A stretch of 64,000 nt of DNA. It comes from Planctomycetaceae bacterium. Its GTDB lineage: Bacteria > Planctomycetota > Planctomycetia > Pirellulales > Pirellulaceae. How positions within the stretch are numbered: position 1 is the stretch's first letter; every line of letters starts with the position of its first letter. Position numbers and translations under genes: made by a program. The stretch is taken from the NCBI GenBank assembly GCA_020638995.1, contig JACKHM010000002.1:1550001-1614000 (forward strand), given 5' to 3'. Shown one piece after another: positions 53,761 through 63,078 of the stretch. The notes under the pieces are model-generated. The model was not told the origin of the DNA and ran no database searches. It worked only from the letters and a program-made list of their open reading frames with translations.

Positions 53761-54000
53761 ATGGGTCGCGGACAATGTCCGATCTGTAAAAGATGGGGGG
53801 GCGAGTATTCGAGCAATTACTGCTGGAATTGCATGGGTGCGTATTGTACAGAAGACGAGTTTCTGAAAGCCGCAAGAGTAATTCGTCAACACTCCGAGAT
53901 TTTCGGCGAGCATGTCGAGTTATTCCGGTCGAGGCCTGATTTACTCGTCAAGTTGACCAAGGCCGGTAAAGTCGACGCGAAGATCCTCGATCTACAATGA
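53761..54000 (+). CDS. Small zinc-ribbon protein
   Basis: 79 aa. The N-terminus has two zinc knuckles, CPICKRWGG and CWNCMGAYC, spaced about 16 residues apart, so a zinc ribbon is likely. The remainder is helical (VIRQHSEIFGEHVELFRSRP). GGAG lies eight bases before the ATG. The 252 bases before it hold no gene I can support. It may be an adaptor belonging to the MoxR module to its left or the phosphatase to its right. Confidence 0.75.
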   Translation: MGRGQCPICKRWGGEYSSNYCWNCMGAYCTEDEFLKAARVIRQHSEIFGEHVELFRSRPDLLVKLTKAGKVDAKILDLQ

Positions 54001-54020
54001 CTCGTTGTTTCCACGCTCAT

Positions 54021-54037
54021 CCCGCCTGCCGGGCGGG
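54021..54037. terminator. GC-rich hairpin after the zinc-ribbon gene
   Basis: CCCGCC-TGCCG-GGCGGG forms a 6-bp stem 21 bases after the stop at 54000. No T-run follows, so a Rho-independent terminator is only weakly supported. Confidence 0.3.
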
Positions 54038-54156
54038 CCAACCGCCACAGTTTTCAGGAAGTCCTGCCAGGTAGACCTTTCCGTTTCAAGCGACCTTGTG
54101 CGTCCAAAGACTAACGACTTTCTGAATTGCGGAGGCCCACAAACGGAGACGCAATC

Positions 54157-54948
54157 ATGACGAGTGCCAAGAAAGATTACTCGACAAGCCCCAAACCTGA
54201 TCAGACGAGGAAGAACCTCGACTTGGAGATTGCTCCGCTCGTGAAATGGACGTTGATACCTGAGAACTTGCCCGAGATAGATGGCTACGAGGTGGCTGCA
54301 ATTCATCTTCGTGCTGGCGGCGCATCGACGGAGTATTACGATTGGTGGCGGTTGGACGATACTCGCACGGTATTCGCGATGATGACTTGCTCCGGCTCCT
54401 CTTTTGCAAGTTCGATGTTGCTGACGTATATGTCCGGGGTAGCCGCGGCAACCGTCCCGCATGGCGAGGACCTGGGACAGACATTATCGAGAATGAACCA
54501 AGCCTTTGCCCATTACCACAGCTCGACCAATTGGCTTGGCACTGCCCTCATCATGTGTGTCGACGCGCACAAACACAAACTATTGGTCGCTTCTGCTGGG
54601 CACCGGTGGCCACTGCTGCGAGATGGTGCTGGGGAAGTTCGACCGCTGGACGACCTGCTGCCCGGCTTGCCGTTTGGCCTTGAGGAACATGTGGCCTATG
54701 AAGCGGCTTCCATTCCGTTATCTGAGGGCGACTGCGTGGTTGCGTACACCGATGGAGTTGTCGAGGCGATGAACGCACAGAAGGAGTTCTACGGCGTCGA
54801 TCGGCTCCGGCGTCTAATCGAGAGTCCCGCCTCTAGTGTGTCCGACATTGTCACCAAGGTGCAACAAGACCTACGTGAATTCACTGGTGATTCGACGATT
54901 CGCGACGATGCCACGGTGCTTGCCATCGGCAGAGGTTCAGCGATCTAA
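54157..54948 (+). CDS. SpoIIE/RsbU-like phosphatase with degenerate metal site
   Basis: 263 aa from ATG 54157 with GGAG eight bases upstream. The fold is that of PPM-type SpoIIE phosphatases that dephosphorylate STAS anti-sigma antagonists: YYDWWRLDDTRTVFAMMTCS, ASAGHRWPLLRD, LPFGLEE, VVAYTDGVVEAMN and IRDDATVLAIG. Two of the usual metal-binding Asp residues are altered: GGD is GGAST and DVSG is TCSG. The C-terminal Asp motifs remain. It may be inactive or use another metal set. It converges with a dead STAS gene whose stop lies inside its last codons, so the partner-switch pair appears to be decaying together. Confidence 0.82.
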   Translation: MTSAKKDYSTSPKPDQTRKNLDLEIAPLVKWTLIPENLPEIDGYEVAAIHLRAGGASTEYYDWWRLDDTRTVFAMMTCSGSSFASSMLLTYMSGVAAATVPHGEDLGQTLSRMNQAFAHYHSSTNWLGTALIMCVDAHKHKLLVASAGHRWPLLRDGAGEVRPLDDLLPGLPFGLEEHVAYEAASIPLSEGDCVVAYTDGVVEAMNAQKEFYGVDRLRRLIESPASSVSDIVTKVQQDLREFTGDSTIRDDATVLAIGRGSAI

Positions 54949-55342
54949 CCGATTTTCGCTTCCGTCTCGCAGAGCACGCAACGACTCGTCCAGCGTATCA
55001 TCGATCACGAACACTGTGCCCTCCAAATTGGACATCCGGTAGGCTTCTCGAACAAAGTCAGGCATCCCGCACAGTCACAACTGTGCGCCACCATCGTTCA
55101 GATGTCGCCAGATTTCTATGAGAGCATTCTGGAACAACGCACCAGATAGGATGACCTTGCCGAAACACTCAACTTGGTTGAACTCGAAGACAACATTTTT
55201 TCGGTCGTGCTTCACGAAACAACTGCTCCACTTCCACCGGAAACTCGTCAACTACTTCAAAGCCGCTTCCGCAGCCTGGGAGAAAACGTACGACAAGCAC
55301 ATCGTCGCGCCACTCGAAATCAAAACCGCTCGGCTCTCGCAT
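54937..55342 (-). pseudogene. STAS-domain anti-sigma factor antagonist, broken
   Basis: The N-terminal piece (FDFEWRDDVLVVRFLPG, VEVEQLFREARPK) runs into a stop after a run of six A's at about 55195. The conserved continuation KNVVFEFNQVECFGKVILSG, ALFQNALIEIWRHL, LCGMPDFVREAYRMSNLEGT and VFVIDDTLDESLRALRDG is in the next frame and contains an in-frame TGA just before LCGMPDF. So two lesions, a homopolymer frameshift and a nonsense codon. The phosphorylatable Ser position of the STAS fold (here KVILSGALF) is kept. The family would be the usual substrate of the neighbouring SpoIIE-like phosphatase, with which it overlaps tail to tail. Confidence 0.75.
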
Positions 55343-55591
55343 AGTGACAATTGTACGACCGGATATCGGGGTGGCATGAGTTGCATACGCGAACACCTAG
55401 CGCGTGGCGTTGTTCCCAGTTTAACCAACCAAAGGCAAATCTTGGTGCCCATTGATTCGTCCTGTTACTCGTCGCTATATCCCCATGCTTGTTCGGCATA
55501 GATGCTACGGTGCTGGTTGCGAACCAGCTTCCAAGTCCGCACACTATCTCTCTGAGCTTCGATACATCGTTGAAAAGGTTGGCTGAGTAAC

Positions 55592-57877
55592 ATGGACAAT
55601 CGCTGGCAAGACGCTCTCATTTTCATTTCAAGTACATTCCGCGATATGCATGCGGAACGAGACTACTTGATCAAGCGAGTCTTTCCGGAACTGCGGCAGC
55701 GGTTGGAGAAACATCGTATCCATCTGGTCGACGTTGATCTCCGCTGGGGTGTGACCAAGGAACAAGCGGATAACGATGAAGTGCTCGACGTCTGCTTGCA
55801 GCAGATCGAGAAATGCACGCCGTTCTTTGTCGGAATCCTGGGCGAGCGTTACGGTTGGGTGCCGCATCAATATCCGGTTAACGCGGTCAGCAAGTATGGC
55901 TGGATCCAACATCACACGGGCAAAAGTGTCACGGAGTTGGAAGTCGTTCATGGCGTGTTGAATGAGCCGCGGATGCACGATCACGCTTTCTTCTACTTCC
56001 GCGATCCAAAGGTCTCGCAAGAACTGCCCGAAGAACTGCGGCAAGTGTTTGAAGAAAGCCCCACGGAAGACGAACTCAACAAGCTGTCCATCGACGAGGC
56101 CCAGCGATGTGCCGACCAGCGACGAGCCAGCTTGGCGGAATTAAAGGATCGCATCCGAAGTACCGAGCCCGCCGTCCAGGTCGTGGAGCGATATCCCTGT
56201 GATTTCCAAGGGTTGCGGATCAATCGGCGGATTGCCCGCATGGAGTTGGACGAAGCGGATCAGCACACGCTGGAGCAAGTCGCCCAGGATGGAATCGTTG
56301 ATCTGAACGAGTACAGCCAACTGGATGAAACTCTCCGCCGGTTTGTCACCAAGCACGGCGTCGTCTATTTGACGGGACTCGAAGAGTTTGGACGCCAGGT
56401 ACGCGATCAACTATGGCAAGCGATTCAAGAGCGATTCAACTTGGCGAGCGACACGACCGAGGAATCAGAGACCGCGGATCCGTCGCAGCGGGAGACCGAC
56501 TATCACGAGCGGTTCATGGAATCGCGGATTCGTGTTTACGTTGGCCGTACGAATCTGCTTCACGATTTGGCCGACTATGCCACCGGCTCGGCCACGCATC
56601 CGTGCCTGGTCACCGGAGGCCCTGGATCGGGTAAGTCCGCCGCGCTCGTCAAGTTCATTGCGGAGTATCGGGCGAGCAATTCCAAGAGCGAAGTGCTGGC
56701 TCACTTTGTTGGTGCCAGTCCGCAATCGACCAACTTGCGCAATGTGCTGCGTCGACTATGCGCCTTCGCTGCCCAACAGGCAAACATCGACGACGAGATT
56801 CCTCAGGACATGAATGAGTTGACCACCAAGCTCCGAGACTGGATCAATCAAATTCCAACAGACCGCCGCACGATCATCGTCATCGACGCCTTGAATCAGC
56901 TAGACGACTCCGACAACGCCCACCTGTTGTACTGGCTGCCACGTGAGTTGCCCCCGCACGTCAAGATCATCGTCAGTTGCATTGATGACAATGTAGTCGG
57001 CTCACTCCGTGAGCCGAACTCCGCACCCGACGTAACCGTTGACCGCTCGCGGAGCGAGCGGACCACATTGGACGCCTTCGAGCATCGACCGAAAGAACAC
57101 ATCGAGATCAAGCCTCTTACGGACGACGAGCGAAAGGACATTGTACGTGAAGTACCCTCTCTTTCGGCGAAGACACTCGATCCCAAGCAAGTCGACTTGC
57201 TGCTCTCAAATCCCGCCACAACCAATCCACTCTTCCTATTGGTCGCTCTGGAAGAACTTCGCGGGTTCGGTTCGTTCGAGCAGCTCAATGAACGCATCGA
57301 GCATTTCCCGCGCGACGGCGATACGGTCACCGCGATTTTCGATCAAGTGATCGATCGGTTAGAAGAGGACTTCGACACAACACTCGTGCGTCAAGTTCTC
57401 TCGCTGTTGGCCTCCGCTCGGCGGGGCTTGTCCGAGCGCGAGCTGCAGGAACTGACGGCGTCACTCGACGAAGCCGATGATCTCTTTCCAGTCCTGCGCC
57501 AGGTTCGCCCCTATCTGCAAGCCCGCGGCGAGTTGCTCGACTTCTATCACCGCAGCTTCTTCAAAGCGGTCCGAACTCGCTACCTCGCCACGAGCGAACC
57601 GCGGAGCATGGCGCATACACAACTCGCTAATTACTTCCGCGGCCAGGACTACTTTCGCGAATCGTTGGAGGAACAACGTGCCCGCGCCAAACGACTTCCC
57701 CCCACACCACGCCCGGTCAACATTCGCAAAGTCGACGAACTTCCATTTCACGTTTTGGAAATCGCCAAGCTGGCCGATCCGGAAAGTAATCAGCCCGAAG
57801 CCCCTGAATGGGACGTCGTCGCCGATCTCTTAACCGACTGGCAGTTCCTTGAAGCGAAGGCCGAGGCTCAGCCATGA
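55592..57877 (+). CDS. DUF4062-NACHT/STAND ATPase (split system)
   Basis: 761 aa. DUF4062 at the N-terminus (LIFISSTFRDMHAERDYLIK; VDVDLRWGVTKEQADNDEV; FFVGILGERYGWVP), then FYFRDPKV, as in TEP1 and nephrocystin-3-like proteins. The NACHT/STAND core has Walker A GGPGSGKSAA at about 342-349 and Walker B TIIVIDALNQLDD at about 426-438. A helical region follows and the chain ends without a sensor. The sensor instead lies on the next two genes, both WD40, the first coupled through an ATGA overlap. So the usual STAND architecture is split between proteins here. Confidence 0.92.
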   Translation: MDNRWQDALIFISSTFRDMHAERDYLIKRVFPELRQRLEKHRIHLVDVDLRWGVTKEQADNDEVLDVCLQQIEKCTPFFVGILGERYGWVPHQYPVNAVSKYGWIQHHTGKSVTELEVVHGVLNEPRMHDHAFFYFRDPKVSQELPEELRQVFEESPTEDELNKLSIDEAQRCADQRRASLAELKDRIRSTEPAVQVVERYPCDFQGLRINRRIARMELDEADQHTLEQVAQDGIVDLNEYSQLDETLRRFVTKHGVVYLTGLEEFGRQVRDQLWQAIQERFNLASDTTEESETADPSQRETDYHERFMESRIRVYVGRTNLLHDLADYATGSATHPCLVTGGPGSGKSAALVKFIAEYRASNSKSEVLAHFVGASPQSTNLRNVLRRLCAFAAQQANIDDEIPQDMNELTTKLRDWINQIPTDRRTIIVIDALNQLDDSDNAHLLYWLPRELPPHVKIIVSCIDDNVVGSLREPNSAPDVTVDRSRSERTTLDAFEHRPKEHIEIKPLTDDERKDIVREVPSLSAKTLDPKQVDLLLSNPATTNPLFLLVALEELRGFGSFEQLNERIEHFPRDGDTVTAIFDQVIDRLEEDFDTTLVRQVLSLLASARRGLSERELQELTASLDEADDLFPVLRQVRPYLQARGELLDFYHRSFFKAVRTRYLATSEPRSMAHTQLANYFRGQDYFRESLEEQRARAKRLPPTPRPVNIRKVDELPFHVLEIAKLADPESNQPEAPEWDVVADLLTDWQFLEAKAEAQP

Positions 57878-59790
57878 TCTTCGACCTTGCTAAAGATTTC
57901 GCTGACGCCATCGACGCGATGCCCGCTGAGCATCCTCGTCGCAAGATGCTCTCGCTACTCAACGAAGCCATCCGCCGCGACATCCATTTTATCGACCGGC
58001 ATCCGACCACGATGTTCCAGTGCATGTGGAACACCTGCTGGTGGTATGATTGCCCACAAACGTCTGGACACTATGAGTTCTCAACAGAATCGCCCAGTTC
58101 TCAGTCGGACGCCATAATGTCGGATGAAATGCTTAGGTGGCAGAGGCACAAGGAAGAAGCCACTCCCGGATTTCAATGGCTTCGGGCACTCCGACCGCCC
58201 AAAGTCAGATTGTCCAGCGGACAAATTGCAGTACTCAATGGACATTTAAGTGGTGTTGTAGCTGCGGCTTGGAATCAAGCTGGCAGCCAGGTCGCCAGTT
58301 GTTCTTTTGATCAGACCGTGCGGGTTTGGGATATTCGCCGCGGAGACGAGATTTGCTGCCTTCCTCTTCATGGCGAGAGCAGCCAAGTGAATTGCATTGC
58401 ATTTGCCCCACAGGGGAACCAATTGGTAAGTTCGTCCGGTCGGACGATGCGGATATGGGATACTGAGGGCGGGCATGTCGTTCTTACGGTCGACCTCCCA
58501 GGCGACGACAACGTCCTGAATTGTGTCGTATACAGTCCCGATGGTAGTCGCATCTTCAGCGGTTCAAAGGATAAACTCATCCGCGTCTGGGATGCGGCAA
58601 GTGGGCAGGAGCTCCTCCGTTTGCGAGGCCACGATGAGGAAGTCGTCGGAATTGCGATAAGTCCGGACGGTACTCGACTTGTTAGCGTTTCAAACGACCA
58701 GACGATTTGCGTGTGGGACACTTCCGACGGGCAGCGTCTGCTTACTGTCCCGCAACCAGTAAAGCTCTTCAATTGTGTAGCCTTCAGTCCTGATGGAACA
58801 TTGGTTGCCAACGGCACCAACGCGAGTTTGTCAGATAACAAGGTGTGCATCTGGGACGCTACGAGCGGTGAAACAGTTCGCTCGTTCGAGGGTCACACGG
58901 ATTCGGTCGTCGGAGTTGCATTTAGCCCGGATGGTCGCTGCGTTGCGAGCGCGTCCTATGATGGTACAGTGCGAGTGTGGGATATTGCGGACGGAAGTGA
59001 ATTGCGATGTTTCACTGGACACCAATCAAGCGTACGAAGCGTCGCGTACAGTCCTAATGGTGAGCACATTGCAACAAGCTCAGACGATAAGACCGTTCGG
59101 ATCTGGAGGCCAACATGTGACGCATCGCAACGACTTCAAGGCCACAGCAAGCAACTGCGCGACGTCAGATTCTCTCCCGATGGTCAGCGTGTAGCAACGG
59201 CATCTCTAGATTCCACCGTACGCATATGGGACGCGTTCAGCGGGAAATTAGTCGTATCTCGTTCGGCGCACGGCGGCGTGTCTTGCCTCGATTTTGCTCC
59301 AGATAGCGGGTCAATCGTGGGCGGCTCAAGTAGCACGATTGTCATGGTATGGGACGTGGAAAGTGGAGTACAACTTCATTGCCTCAAGGGCCACGCGTGG
59401 CAAGTAACGCATGTGGAGTACAGTGAAGATGGCCGGCAGATCTTCAGCTGTGGGGCCAATAATGCCTTATACATTTGGGACGCGACAACCGGTAAACGGT
59501 TGGGGGTCAAGCAGATTCCTCTGCATGGGAAAATTGCCCGTTCTTCGTACGAATCCGACTTCCGGTTAGTGATCGGTGGTGGAGAGACGCGGATCGAGAC
59601 AGCTACGGGCGGCGATGCTGTCTCGTGGTTCCCAGACGAACTCGTCGGAACCTTTCATCCTTCCGAAGCGATCGTAGGTGCGTATAGTCGTTCGGATTTG
59701 AATGGACCTGGCAACCAACATTTTTATCTCGTAAAAGTGGTCGCCTCCAACGAAGCCACACGCGTGGAAAACCAGCGCAAGTTCCATTAG
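57874..59790 (+). CDS. WD40 protein 1 of the split STAND system
   Basis: 638 aa. It starts with a conserved leader (AEHPRRKMLSLLNEAIRRDI, HFIDRHPTTMFQCMWNTCWW) of about 60 residues that recurs almost unchanged in the next gene, followed by a variable linker. From about residue 110 there are ten WD40 blades (for example VVGVAFSPDGRCVASASYDG followed by TVRVWD), enough for one and a half propellers. Overlaps the STAND ATPase gene by four bases and precedes its paralogue by about 107 bases. It is the presumed ligand or partner sensor of the ATPase. Confidence 0.92.
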   Translation: MIFDLAKDFADAIDAMPAEHPRRKMLSLLNEAIRRDIHFIDRHPTTMFQCMWNTCWWYDCPQTSGHYEFSTESPSSQSDAIMSDEMLRWQRHKEEATPGFQWLRALRPPKVRLSSGQIAVLNGHLSGVVAAAWNQAGSQVASCSFDQTVRVWDIRRGDEICCLPLHGESSQVNCIAFAPQGNQLVSSSGRTMRIWDTEGGHVVLTVDLPGDDNVLNCVVYSPDGSRIFSGSKDKLIRVWDAASGQELLRLRGHDEEVVGIAISPDGTRLVSVSNDQTICVWDTSDGQRLLTVPQPVKLFNCVAFSPDGTLVANGTNASLSDNKVCIWDATSGETVRSFEGHTDSVVGVAFSPDGRCVASASYDGTVRVWDIADGSELRCFTGHQSSVRSVAYSPNGEHIATSSDDKTVRIWRPTCDASQRLQGHSKQLRDVRFSPDGQRVATASLDSTVRIWDAFSGKLVVSRSAHGGVSCLDFAPDSGSIVGGSSSTIVMVWDVESGVQLHCLKGHAWQVTHVEYSEDGRQIFSCGANNALYIWDATTGKRLGVKQIPLHGKIARSSYESDFRLVIGGGETRIETATGGDAVSWFPDELVGTFHPSEAIVGAYSRSDLNGPGNQHFYLVKVVASNEATRVENQRKFH

Positions 59791-59897
59791 CGGTATCATT
59801 TGATGTGAAGCTATCTCGCCCGCTCCGAGCGAAACCATCGGGGCAGACGTCCGAACGTTTCCTTTGCTGGAAGCTCGTCACACTGCGGCGCGTTATT

Positions 59898-62135
59898 ATG
59901 ATCTTTCAACTTGCTCAAGACTTAGCCGACGCCATCGAGGTGATGCCCGCTGAGCATCCTCGTCGCAAGATGCTCTCGCTGCTAAACGAAGCCATCCGCC
60001 GCGACATCCATTTTATCGACCGGCATCCGACCACGATGTTCCAGTGCATGTGGAACACGTGCTGGTGGTACGACTGCCCGGATGCTCAGGACCATCTTGA
60101 TTTGCCTGTGGAGGACGTGCTAACGGACAGCGAGTTCAGCGTGAGCTGCCTTATGGAAGATTGGCGCAATGGCCGCATCAGGGAAGCCCCGTGGCTGAGG
60201 TCGTTACGACCACCACGGGTTCGGCTGGGTGGAGGCCAGCGATTGGTGATTAAAGGACATGGCAGTGGATCGTCCAGCCTCAACTGCTCTGAAGATGGAA
60301 AATGGTTGGCGACGACTATCGGATCAACTGCTCGGATCTACTCCCTAATCGATGGACGTGAAAAATCTCGTCTACAGGCAGGACGGGCGCATATTCTTGC
60401 GCTGGATGCAGCGATCTCCCCTGACGGCAATTTTCTTGTTGTGTGTTCAGGAAGCCCGATTGTTGTGGAGAATCGAGTCGTACTTTGGCATTGGCCTTCG
60501 CAAACGGTTCAGGCGGTCTTTCAAGACAATGGCCCGCCGATCAACTGTGTGGTGTTCACGCCGGATGGCAAGCGGATCGTTGCGGGAGCCGGTTCGTTTG
60601 ATGGCTCAAATAGTCTTGTATTGGTTTGGGATGCAGAAACGGGCGAGTTGCTCCAATCCATGATAGGCCACAGGGCGAAGATCACATCCGTCGCCGTATC
60701 AGTCGATGGCGGATTCGTATTGAGCGGTTCGTGGGATTCAACCTTGCGGATCTGGAGCATCGACGATGGGACCGAGTTGGCAGCGATTGAGGGGCATCAG
60801 GGATGGATTACGGATATTGCCACAAATCCGTGTGCCCCCAATATCGTTGCGACGGCATCACGCGATGGAACAATCCGCGTTTGGAACATCGAATCACAAT
60901 CCTTGTTACGATCGCTCGAGGGTCACTCAAAACCTGTGACCTCTGTCGCATTCTCGTCAGATGGGAAACGAATCGTCAGCGGGTCGGAAGATCATACGGT
61001 TGTTGTTTGGGATGTTATCTCGGGAAACAAGCTTAGGACGTTTCGCGGGCACGACCGTGCCGTGACATGCGTTGCTGTCCCGTTAACCGGAGACGTTGCG
61101 GTCAGTGGCTCGAATGACAAATCCATTCGTGTTTGGGAGCTCGAAGGAGGGAACGACAAATACCGGCTACACGGGCACAACGCTGACGTCACTGCATGCA
61201 GCATTACAGACGCGGGGACGCATTTGGCCAGCTATTCCGAAAAGGAAAACACGCTCAGGCTATGGTCAACCGAAACAGGCCTCCAATTACGTAAGTTCGA
61301 AAATATTCGAGGTCGCTGGAGATCTGGAGTTACACTCTCACCTGACGGACAATTCTGTGCGATCGGTGGATACACCAACGAAACGGATGTCGGGATAGTT
61401 GACACATCCAATGGAAAACTTCAGCAGCTATTAAACGGACATTCGAAGGCGGTCCGATGTGTCGCGTTCTCGCCTGACGGTCGACTCGTAGCGACTGGCG
61501 GAGAGGACAAAAGGGTATGCATTTGGGACAGCAAGACCGGAAAGCGATGGCGACGGCTTAAACGACATGGATACTCAGTGACAAAACTCAGGTTTTCGCC
61601 CGATGGAGGCCGACTCGTTACAGGTACTGAAGGTATTACATCGGAGAGAATAGTTCGCACGTTTATGACAGAGTCAGGCCAATGTATCGAACGTCTTGAA
61701 GGACCACACGATGTGTTCGCGATTGCCGCAGATTTAGACTATGTCTCACTTGAGGCATTCCACCCAGGGCAAGAAACCGTAGTTATCAATCCGTCCACCC
61801 AAAACTGGGTCGCATGTTTTCCAGATCAATTTGACCGCTCGCCCACTTGGGATGTCGATGGAAAATTGTACGTCGGTAGCGTCGGTTCTCACCTGTACAT
61901 ATTGCGTCTTGAAGGAGTCACGGAAGAGCATTCGATTCCCAGCAAACCTCATGAGTTCGTACCGTTACCCAGACGCAGTCCTTTGGTGGTTGCTGCGTCC
62001 GCCTGCATTTTGCTTTCGGGTAGTCTCTTGTACTTAACCAAGGACCATGTTTGGGCAAGTCTCCCAGCCACTTGGTTTGCCGTAGGGTTGCTAATCGTAG
62101 CGGTGGGTTTGCTGAAAAACGCCTTCGATCGATGA
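59898..62135 (+). CDS. WD40 protein 2 of the split STAND system, membrane-anchored
   Basis: 745 aa from ATG 59898 (MIFQLAQDLADAIEVMPAEH), chosen because this start aligns with the paralogue; the open frame goes back to 59805. The same leader (MLSLLNEAIRRDIHFIDRHP) opens the protein, then eleven WD40 blades (SVAFSSDGKRIVSGSEDH followed by TVVVWD, and others). The C-terminus has two hydrophobic helices (PLVVAASACILLSGSLLYLT; ATWFAVGLLIVAVGLL), absent from protein 1, so the propeller may be tethered to a membrane. No catalytic motif. It would deliver the split STAND system to a membrane location. Confidence 0.9.
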   Translation: MIFQLAQDLADAIEVMPAEHPRRKMLSLLNEAIRRDIHFIDRHPTTMFQCMWNTCWWYDCPDAQDHLDLPVEDVLTDSEFSVSCLMEDWRNGRIREAPWLRSLRPPRVRLGGGQRLVIKGHGSGSSSLNCSEDGKWLATTIGSTARIYSLIDGREKSRLQAGRAHILALDAAISPDGNFLVVCSGSPIVVENRVVLWHWPSQTVQAVFQDNGPPINCVVFTPDGKRIVAGAGSFDGSNSLVLVWDAETGELLQSMIGHRAKITSVAVSVDGGFVLSGSWDSTLRIWSIDDGTELAAIEGHQGWITDIATNPCAPNIVATASRDGTIRVWNIESQSLLRSLEGHSKPVTSVAFSSDGKRIVSGSEDHTVVVWDVISGNKLRTFRGHDRAVTCVAVPLTGDVAVSGSNDKSIRVWELEGGNDKYRLHGHNADVTACSITDAGTHLASYSEKENTLRLWSTETGLQLRKFENIRGRWRSGVTLSPDGQFCAIGGYTNETDVGIVDTSNGKLQQLLNGHSKAVRCVAFSPDGRLVATGGEDKRVCIWDSKTGKRWRRLKRHGYSVTKLRFSPDGGRLVTGTEGITSERIVRTFMTESGQCIERLEGPHDVFAIAADLDYVSLEAFHPGQETVVINPSTQNWVACFPDQFDRSPTWDVDGKLYVGSVGSHLYILRLEGVTEEHSIPSKPHEFVPLPRRSPLVVAASACILLSGSLLYLTKDHVWASLPATWFAVGLLIVAVGLLKNAFDR

Positions 62136-62439
62136 TTGGCTACCACCTGACGTATCGACGAAGTGACAGATCTGACAGCATGCGTCGTGGTCGAGTAGAA
62201 GGGCGAAGCCGGGCCAAGTTGGGAGGTCACTTGTGAAGATGCGCCTCGTTCCTCGACGGCACCCTACATGTCACACCGTTCCTGTTGTGCCGGACAACGC
62301 GAAGGGATTCTGCATACGGGCATAACTGCTCGGCATAGCGAACACAAAGACGATTGCCTGGGACGTTGTATCTCGAAAGACTGAGATGGACAGCAGGCAG
62401 GCGTGACCTGCTGGGTGACAAGTTGCAAGGAGCTATGCC
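62136..62439. other. Intergenic region, no gene seen
   Basis: 304 bases. I see no coding frame or structured RNA that I can name. A Shine-Dalgarno sequence for the vWA gene (AAGGAG at about 62428) closes it. Confidence 0.45.
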
Positions 62440-63072
62440 ATGCGAAAAGACTTGACCGATGTGACTGTTGTGCTGGATCGAAGTGGATCGATGTCGGCGT
62501 GCCGGGAAGAAGCGGAAAACGGCGTGAATCATTTTGTCGAGAAGCAGACGAAGGAACCGGGCGATGCCGTGTTTTCGCTGGTTCAATTTGATACAGAATA
62601 TGAATTCGTTCATCGCGGTATGCCGATCGAGGATGTGCCGACGTTTCATCTGGTGCCGCGAGGTATGACGGCGCTGTTGGATGCCGTGGGACGAGCGATC
62701 AATGAAACAGGCGAGCGGCTGAGCAAGATGCCGGAGGTGGAGCGACCAGGGTTGGTTGTGTTCGTGATCGTCACGGATGGGCAGGAGAACAGCAGCCACG
62801 AATTCACAAAGTCGCAGATCAAACAGATGATCGAACATCAGCAAAGTGTCTACAATTGGAAGTTCACCTTCCTGGGCGCGAATCAGAATTCCTTCGCCGA
62901 AGCTGGCGGGCTAGGCATCGCTCGCGCAGCAACTTCAGATTTCTCGTCCGATAGTTGCCTGCAGGCATTCGCTGCCGCCGGTGCAAGCGTCTCGCGAATG
63001 CGCCGCGCCTCGGCGAACGACGAAACCGTGGCCTGTTACTTTACGGATGCCGAACGCGACACGATGGAGTGA
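62440..63072 (+). CDS. vWA-domain protein
   Basis: 210 aa consisting of one von Willebrand A domain. The metal-ion-dependent adhesion site is intact: VVLDRSGSMSACRE near residue 10, the Thr in RGMTALLDAVG and FVIVTDGQENSSH at about 107. AAGGAG lies 8 bases before the ATG. vWA proteins of this kind work with MoxR ATPases or bind partner proteins. The following phosphoesterase starts six bases after the stop, so these two are co-translated. The nearest MoxR is at 48875, too far to be the same operon. Confidence 0.93.
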   Translation: MRKDLTDVTVVLDRSGSMSACREEAENGVNHFVEKQTKEPGDAVFSLVQFDTEYEFVHRGMPIEDVPTFHLVPRGMTALLDAVGRAINETGERLSKMPEVERPGLVVFVIVTDGQENSSHEFTKSQIKQMIEHQQSVYNWKFTFLGANQNSFAEAGGLGIARAATSDFSSDSCLQAFAAAGASVSRMRRASANDETVACYFTDAERDTME

Positions 63073-63078
63073 TCAACG

